Origin: an uncultured Bacteroidota bacterium | GTDB taxonomy: Bacteria; Bacteroidota; Bacteroidia; Flavobacteriales; Flavobacteriaceae | NCBI GenBank assembly: GCA_902614065.1 | Contig: CACMJT010000001.1 | Span: forward strand, 156,501 to 220,500 | Reading direction: 5' to 3' | DNA length: 64,000 nt | In this document: in pieces, positions 59,877-64,000 of the stretch | Position numbering within the stretch: the stretch's first letter is position 1 | Layout: each line of letters begins with the position of its first letter | The notes under the pieces: generated by a model | The model's input: only the letters and a program-made list of their open reading frames with translations | Database searches by the model: none | What the model was told of the DNA's origin: nothing | Translations under genes and position numbers: made by a program

Positions 59877-60752
59877 TTGAAAAATATCAAAATAAGTTCC
59901 GAAAACAAACTGGTAATAGATACTGATCTAATCTATTACAATTTCCATAATTTGGATAAAATCAAACAAAAGGTTTTTTATGAAACTGAAAACAATTACA
60001 TACAATTTCACTTTTGTATTGGTGGACATGTAAGTTTTCAATACAATAATGGGGCATATAGTTTTTCTGTAGGAAAAGGCAATTCAATTTTACTCTATAA
60101 CCCAATAATGAATCTTCCAGTAAATGCAATTCTAGATGTTAATACCAAATTGGTAAGTGTTTTAGTTAAAATTGAAAAACTTCATGGGTTATTTTCAGAG
60201 GATGCCGAAACTATACCATTTTTAAGTGATGAGCACATAAACAAGAAATATTACAAAGAGAATTCATTAAGCCCTAAAATAACTGCGATACTTACACAAA
60301 TGATGACTGAGAATATCAGTAAAAATGTAAGAAAACTTTATCACAAAGGAAAAATTTTTGAGTTACTCAGCTTGTATTTTAATATTTCAAAAGAAATGGA
60401 CATAGATCAATGTCCGTTTTTAGCGGATGATAAAAATGTAAAAAAAATCAAGCAAGCTAAAGAAATCATAATTTTAAAAATGGCTGAGCCACCCACACTA
60501 AAAGAATTAGCAAAAGAGGTTGATATTTCTTTGAAAAATCTTAAGGAGGGATTTAAACAGGTTTATGGAAATACAGTATTTGGATTTTTATTTGAACATA
60601 AAATGAATGTTGCTTCAAACATGCTATCTTCAAAAAACTACAATGTAAATGAAGTTGCACTTCACCTGGGTTACAGCACAGCCAGCCACTTCATAAATGC
60701 ATTCAAAAAGAAATTCGGTACAACACCAAAAAAATATTTAAACTCCAATTAA
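59877..60752 (+). CDS. AraC-family transcriptional regulator
   Basis: A 291-residue regulator. The N-terminal part (about 1-160) has QFHFCIGGHVSFQYNNGAYSF and KGNSILLYNP, a cupin-like sensing domain similar to PchR-type regulators. The C-terminal AraC DNA-binding domain (about 195-291) contains two helix-turn-helix units: PTLKELAKEVDISLKNLKEGF and NVNEVALHLGYSTASHFINAF, ending KKKFGTTPKKYL. The start appears to be TTG at 59877, giving KNIKISSENKLVID; no ATG fits nearby. Its ligand and targets are unknown. Direct repeats lie just upstream. Confidence 0.88.
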   Translation: MKNIKISSENKLVIDTDLIYYNFHNLDKIKQKVFYETENNYIQFHFCIGGHVSFQYNNGAYSFSVGKGNSILLYNPIMNLPVNAILDVNTKLVSVLVKIEKLHGLFSEDAETIPFLSDEHINKKYYKENSLSPKITAILTQMMTENISKNVRKLYHKGKIFELLSLYFNISKEMDIDQCPFLADDKNVKKIKQAKEIIILKMAEPPTLKELAKEVDISLKNLKEGFKQVYGNTVFGFLFEHKMNVASNMLSSKNYNVNEVALHLGYSTASHFINAFKKKFGTTPKKYLNSN

Positions 60753-60759
60753 TTTTTCA

Positions 60760-61617
60760 ATGAAAAATAAGTTATTAGGAATTTTTCAAATCATAGTAAC
60801 TGTATTTTTTATATACTATACCCTGAGCAAAATCGGTTTAAATAAAATTCTTGAAGTGATTAAAAGTGCTGATTTATTATTTATTCTATTTGCATCTTTC
60901 GTCTATTTTTTATCACAAATAATTTCATCAGAAAGATTATGGTTCATTTTGAAAGAAAATAATCTCATCATTTCTTCAAAGGAAAACATCAAACTATATA
61001 TGGTTGGAATATTTTATAATTTTTTTATACCAGGTGGTGTTGGTGGTGATGCTTACAAGGGAGTATTAATGAATAAAAAATTTCAATGGAGTTTAAAAAA
61101 GATCTACAAACTATTAATCTTAGATAGATTGATAGGTTTTGGTGTTATTTTATGTTTAATTATAGTTTTTAGTGGTTTTATTTTGGATCTTGAATTTATA
61201 TCAGAATTCAATTTTGTTTTAGCTCCTCTATATGCTTTATTATTTTTTGTTGGCAGGGTTTTAGTACAAAAAATTTTTAATAATGAAATCGTTTATACAA
61301 AAGCTTTTTTTATTTCACACATCATACAAATCCTTCAGTTTGGATCAATTATTTTGATATTATTTTCTCTTGGTATTACAAATAATTACTTTACTTTTTT
61401 ATACATATTCTTAATTTCATCTGTATTATCAATTTTCTCTTTTGGTGGAATTGGAATTAGAGAATATGTGTTTTTCACACTTGCCTCAAACACGGCCGTT
61501 GGTCCAGATATTGCTACAAGTGTTGGATTAATTTTTACATTTTCAGCACTTATATCCTCAATACCTGGACTATATTTTTTGATAAAAATAAAAAGTAAAA
61601 AAAAACTCAGCACTTAG
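60760..61617 (+). CDS. Flippase-like membrane protein (lysylphosphatidylglycerol synthase TM family)
   Basis: A 285-residue polytopic membrane protein with about seven or eight helices. IYNFFIPGGVGGDAYKG-like sequence (here FYNFFIPGGVGGDAYKG) and SVLSIFSFGGIGIREYVFF are hallmarks of the UPF0104 / LPG-synthase transmembrane family, without the C-terminal aminoacyl-transferase part of MprF. Proposed roles are lipid flipping; the substrate is unknown. It follows the AraC gene by seven bases and is probably cotranscribed. Its TAG stop (61615-61617) sits in the loop of the terminator hairpin. Confidence 0.84.
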   Translation: MKNKLLGIFQIIVTVFFIYYTLSKIGLNKILEVIKSADLLFILFASFVYFLSQIISSERLWFILKENNLIISSKENIKLYMVGIFYNFFIPGGVGGDAYKGVLMNKKFQWSLKKIYKLLILDRLIGFGVILCLIIVFSGFILDLEFISEFNFVLAPLYALLFFVGRVLVQKIFNNEIVYTKAFFISHIIQILQFGSIILILFSLGITNNYFTFLYIFLISSVLSIFSFGGIGIREYVFFTLASNTAVGPDIATSVGLIFTFSALISSIPGLYFLIKIKSKKKLST

Positions 61618-61628
61618 GCTGAGTTTTT
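61601..61628. terminator. Bidirectional intrinsic terminator overlapping a stop codon
   Basis: An 11-bp stem, AAAAACTCAGC (61601-61611) with GCTGAGTTTTT (61618-61628), has a six-base loop that contains the TAG stop of the flippase-like gene. A-rich and T-rich arms allow use from both strands, serving also the converging gene that ends at 61644. Confidence 0.93.
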
Positions 61629-61643
61629 AGTAAGAATAATTTT

Positions 61644-62792
61644 CTATTGTTGTGGAATTCCAGTTCCATCAGCCGTTGGTGCCCAATTAGTATGAATTGA
61701 TTTCCAACCATCACCAGTTCTCAACCAAACTGATGAAGCACGAGTGTTATAATCGACAGTTTCACCAGTAGCTTTAAAAGAGTAAGACCCATCCGCATAG
61801 AATGTTAGGAAAGCCATTCTCATGTTTGGAGAAAAATGTACATCAATATCCCTAAGATCAAAACTATTCCAATCAATTAATGCTTCTTGGTTTAGATTCT
61901 CTAATGTGTAGTTGTAAAAATTTCCCAAGTTAGAATCTCCTGCGACCATTGGAAGGTCATTAGATACATATTTCTTGTACTCTTCTTCATTCTTCTCAAG
62001 AATTGCATTTTGCAAATTAACTTGTGCTTGCTTGAGGTAATTTTCAACGTTTTCCTGATTCAATTTCAAATAATAAGTAACTGCATTTTCCCAATACTGG
62101 GAACCAACCCACGAATAATCGTGAGCCTTTAATTGTGAGTTCAGTGCTGTCTCATAATCTCCATTTTCGGCAGCTATTTCTGCTTTACTGTCTAAAATAT
62201 TCGGGCCGTCATGTAATGCCAAACTTTTATCAATCATTTCATAAGCCATATTCAGGTCAGATTCACCACCATAATTTCCCCTCGCATACTGATATGCCAT
62301 CATATTGTAAGAGCCTGAAGCCAATTTAGGGAACATCTCCGCAAACTTTTTGTTATCCTCAAAGCTAGAACCATCTCTTGAAAGCCAATTCAGTAAAGGG
62401 CTATTTGGATTTGATTTAAGACCATCTGCAAGAGATTTTTGATATGTTTCTGAATCTGAACTTAGTGTTGCTTTTAACATTGAAAACCACACTTTTTCAA
62501 CATTTCCTAGCTTAGATTTATCAATAGCTGAAAGTTTTGCTTCTCTGGAACCCCAATCTGCATTAGGGGAAGTTGCACCAGCCTTTACAAGATGAGCACA
62601 TTGACAATCATCATCAATTAACAGAGCGGCATTGGCCATTGCATAAGCCATTGTATATTCAATATTAGATAAGTGATCAATTGCTTTGTTAACAATTTTT
62701 GATGCTTTTTTATTACAAGAATCATCAATCCATTGTTGACCATTGAGATTGATTATCATCATGCAAAAAATTATAGTAATTATATTTTTCAT
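61644..62792 (-). CDS. Secreted TPR protein with C-terminal NTF2-like region
   Basis: A 382-residue secreted protein (signal IITIIFCMMIINLNG, cut before QQWIDD). The main part is helical with TPR-like repeats (KIVNKAIDHLSNIEYTMAYAMANAAL; AEIAAENGDYETALNSQLKA). The C-terminal stretch of about 60 residues, MRMAFLTFYADGSYSF to WLRTGDGWKSIHTNWAP, resembles the last strands of SnoaL/NTF2-like domains. Several cysteines lie near the N-terminus (CNKK, CQC). No function is assigned. It follows the carbohydrate esterase gene by 74 bases on the same strand. Confidence 0.75.
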   Translation of the reverse strand: MKNIITIIFCMMIINLNGQQWIDDSCNKKASKIVNKAIDHLSNIEYTMAYAMANAALLIDDDCQCAHLVKAGATSPNADWGSREAKLSAIDKSKLGNVEKVWFSMLKATLSSDSETYQKSLADGLKSNPNSPLLNWLSRDGSSFEDNKKFAEMFPKLASGSYNMMAYQYARGNYGGESDLNMAYEMIDKSLALHDGPNILDSKAEIAAENGDYETALNSQLKAHDYSWVGSQYWENAVTYYLKLNQENVENYLKQAQVNLQNAILEKNEEEYKKYVSNDLPMVAGDSNLGNFYNYTLENLNQEALIDWNSFDLRDIDVHFSPNMRMAFLTFYADGSYSFKATGETVDYNTRASSVWLRTGDGWKSIHTNWAPTADGTGIPQQ

Positions 62793-62866
62793 AGATTAAA
62801 ATTTAAGTTTAAGAATTTACGAATAAATCTTCAACTGAAGATGAATTAATTGAGATGAGTATTATT

Positions 62867-64000
62867 TTAGTTGTCAGTTCTGAATGATGATGCAGGCAAA
62901 CCCTGAATATTATAAAGCATACCTTCAATATAATTAGTCCAACCATATCTAATATATTTTGGTTCATTTACCTTTTCACTCATTAGTACTAAAGTGCTAC
63001 GTTTCCAGCCAGCTCCCCAATGAGGATCTATATCGGCTTGAGCTTTATAAAATATTTTATCTTCACCAGCTATCTCAAATCCAGACAGTTTTTTTCCATA
63101 ACTTGTGACTCCCCTTTCAGCATAATCAAAATCTACATATGCTTTGTTTCCTTCAATTTTAAGTGATTTAAATACAGGTCCTGAGTGTGGCAAACCATCA
63201 AACCCATAATCTTTAGCCAAAGCCCAATAAGCTAACCTCTTTCCAATCAATATTTTTTCCGGTGGGTGAATTGTTAATGTACTTCCAATATCAAGAGTAA
63301 CGACCATACCGGTATTCTTCATTGTTTGCATAGTTTTTAGTTGAGCTTCTCTTAAAAATGCTTGTTGTGATTTACCAATATTACCACAACAACCATTTGG
63401 GGCTATTTGAACAAAATAAAATGGGAAATCACCAATATTCCATTCATCTCTCCATGATTGTATCATGCTGTTCATCAGCATTGTATAATTATGTGCTCTA
63501 CCTACATTACCCTCTCCCTGATACCAAATTGCACCACGAATATTGAAAGGAATTAGAGGGTTAATCATTGCATTAAAAAGGACAGATGGTTCATCATCGG
63601 ATTGTTTTCGATTATAACTTAACTCCTCTTTTGTGAGTATTTTTGAAAGAGTTTCAGATGGAGTCCATGCTTCAGCAGGCGTACCTCCCCATGACGTAAG
63701 AATTATACCAATTGGGATATCCAAAACCTCATTTAAGTAATTGGCAAAAGAATAAGCAACTGCACTAAATCCAGAAGCTGTTTTGTGATTTGATTCAACC
63801 CAATTGCCTTCAAAACTATTGAGTCTCACATTACTAAATGTCTTCTTTACCGTTAACAAGCGAATTTCAGGGTTATTGGCCTTTGCAATCATATCCAAGG
63901 ATCTTAAAACTGGTTCTCTATTAAAACCTGATAGAGTCATTTCCATATTAGATTGTCCAGATGCAACCCAAACCTCACCTATCATGACATTTTTAATTTT
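62867..64000 (-). CDS. Sialate O-acetylesterase-type carbohydrate esterase, 5' part missing
   Basis: The frame is open to the window edge, so the N-terminal part lies outside. About 377 residues are visible. GEVWVASGQSNMEM has the nucleophile Ser, GTPAEAWTPSE and RGAIWYQGEGNVGRA are oxyanion-region blocks, and DIGSTLTIHPPEKILIGKRLA holds the likely catalytic His. This is the SGNH-type SASA family, which in polysaccharide loci often removes acetyl groups from xylan or other glycans as well as sialic acid. Its proximity to GH10 and the sulfatase makes xylan deacetylation plausible. The ATG at 63985 is internal, not the start. Confidence 0.9.
   Translation of the reverse strand, partial: KIKNVMIGEVWVASGQSNMEMTLSGFNREPVLRSLDMIAKANNPEIRLLTVKKTFSNVRLNSFEGNWVESNHKTASGFSAVAYSFANYLNEVLDIPIGIILTSWGGTPAEAWTPSETLSKILTKEELSYNRKQSDDEPSVLFNAMINPLIPFNIRGAIWYQGEGNVGRAHNYTMLMNSMIQSWRDEWNIGDFPFYFVQIAPNGCCGNIGKSQQAFLREAQLKTMQTMKNTGMVVTLDIGSTLTIHPPEKILIGKRLAYWALAKDYGFDGLPHSGPVFKSLKIEGNKAYVDFDYAERGVTSYGKKLSGFEIAGEDKIFYKAQADIDPHWGAGWKRSTLVLMSEKVNEPKYIRYGWTNYIEGMLYNIQGLPASSFRTDN

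Noticed and set aside
63969-63985. ATG at 63985 as the start of the esterase gene
   Set aside because: The frame stays open to the window edge and the GEVWVASGQSNM block is normally preceded by a further domain, so the start lies outside.

Overview
The window is a compact, AT-rich bacterial chromosome segment that reads as a marine flavobacterium (phylum Bacteroidota). The evidence is the fused SecDF, the Rpb6-type omega subunit, a TonB receptor with a carboxypeptidase-like N-terminal domain followed by a DUF4249 lipoprotein, BamD, DUF4835 and DUF6913 in their usual flavobacterial order, TAnnTTTG-type promoter boxes instead of -35/-10 boxes, weak or absent Shine-Dalgarno sites, and the tmRNA tag GENKYALAA. 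Genes are packed tightly. Many neighbours overlap, and several convergent pairs overlap at their 3' ends.

Layout of the core part (1 to about 51,300). Positions 1-4630 hold a leucine operon: the tail of a probable leuA, then leuC, leuD, a second LeuA-like enzyme and leuB. On the minus strand follow rpsA (with an unusual lysine-rich repeat), cmk, lon and a UMF1-family transporter. On the plus strand are two msrB genes and lpd, then aroQ (-) and xerD (+). From 28,263 down to 14,908 runs an almost gapless minus-strand block of 14 genes: GNAT, prmC, ligA, DUF6913, dapA, bamD, omega, coaBC, DUF4835, recN, fabI, coaE, and a histidine kinase/response regulator pair. Then come ribD, a thioesterase, dnaA, a lysozyme-like protein, mltG and dapF. 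Next is a plus-strand run: htrA, trmD, rplS, icd, TonB receptor, DUF4249 and murQ. A minus-strand run follows: gyrB, mdh and secDF, with asnB separate. It ends with ftsE, kdsA and the tmRNA gene ssrA.

The part to the right of ssrA (51,304-64,000) looks accessory. Directly against the tmRNA 3' end lies the truncated N-terminal part of a lipoprotein whose full-length relative, an alpha/beta-hydrolase esterase, sits 2 kb away. Beyond it are a secreted two-domain protein of unknown function, a propeller-like lipoprotein, the esterase, a DUF1295 membrane protein, a GH10 xylanase with an adjacent S1-type sulfatase, an LEA-like lipoprotein, an M48 membrane protease, an AraC regulator preceded by direct repeats, a flippase-like membrane protein, a TPR/NTF2 protein and the 3' part of a sialate-O-acetylesterase-type carbohydrate esterase. 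The GH10, sulfatase and esterase genes suggest attack on a decorated (sulfated or acylated) xylan-like polysaccharide. No SusC/SusD pair is visible in the window.

No CRISPR array, insertion sequence, rRNA or ordinary tRNA gene was seen. Apart from the tmRNA locus, no stretch over 300 bases lacks a gene.
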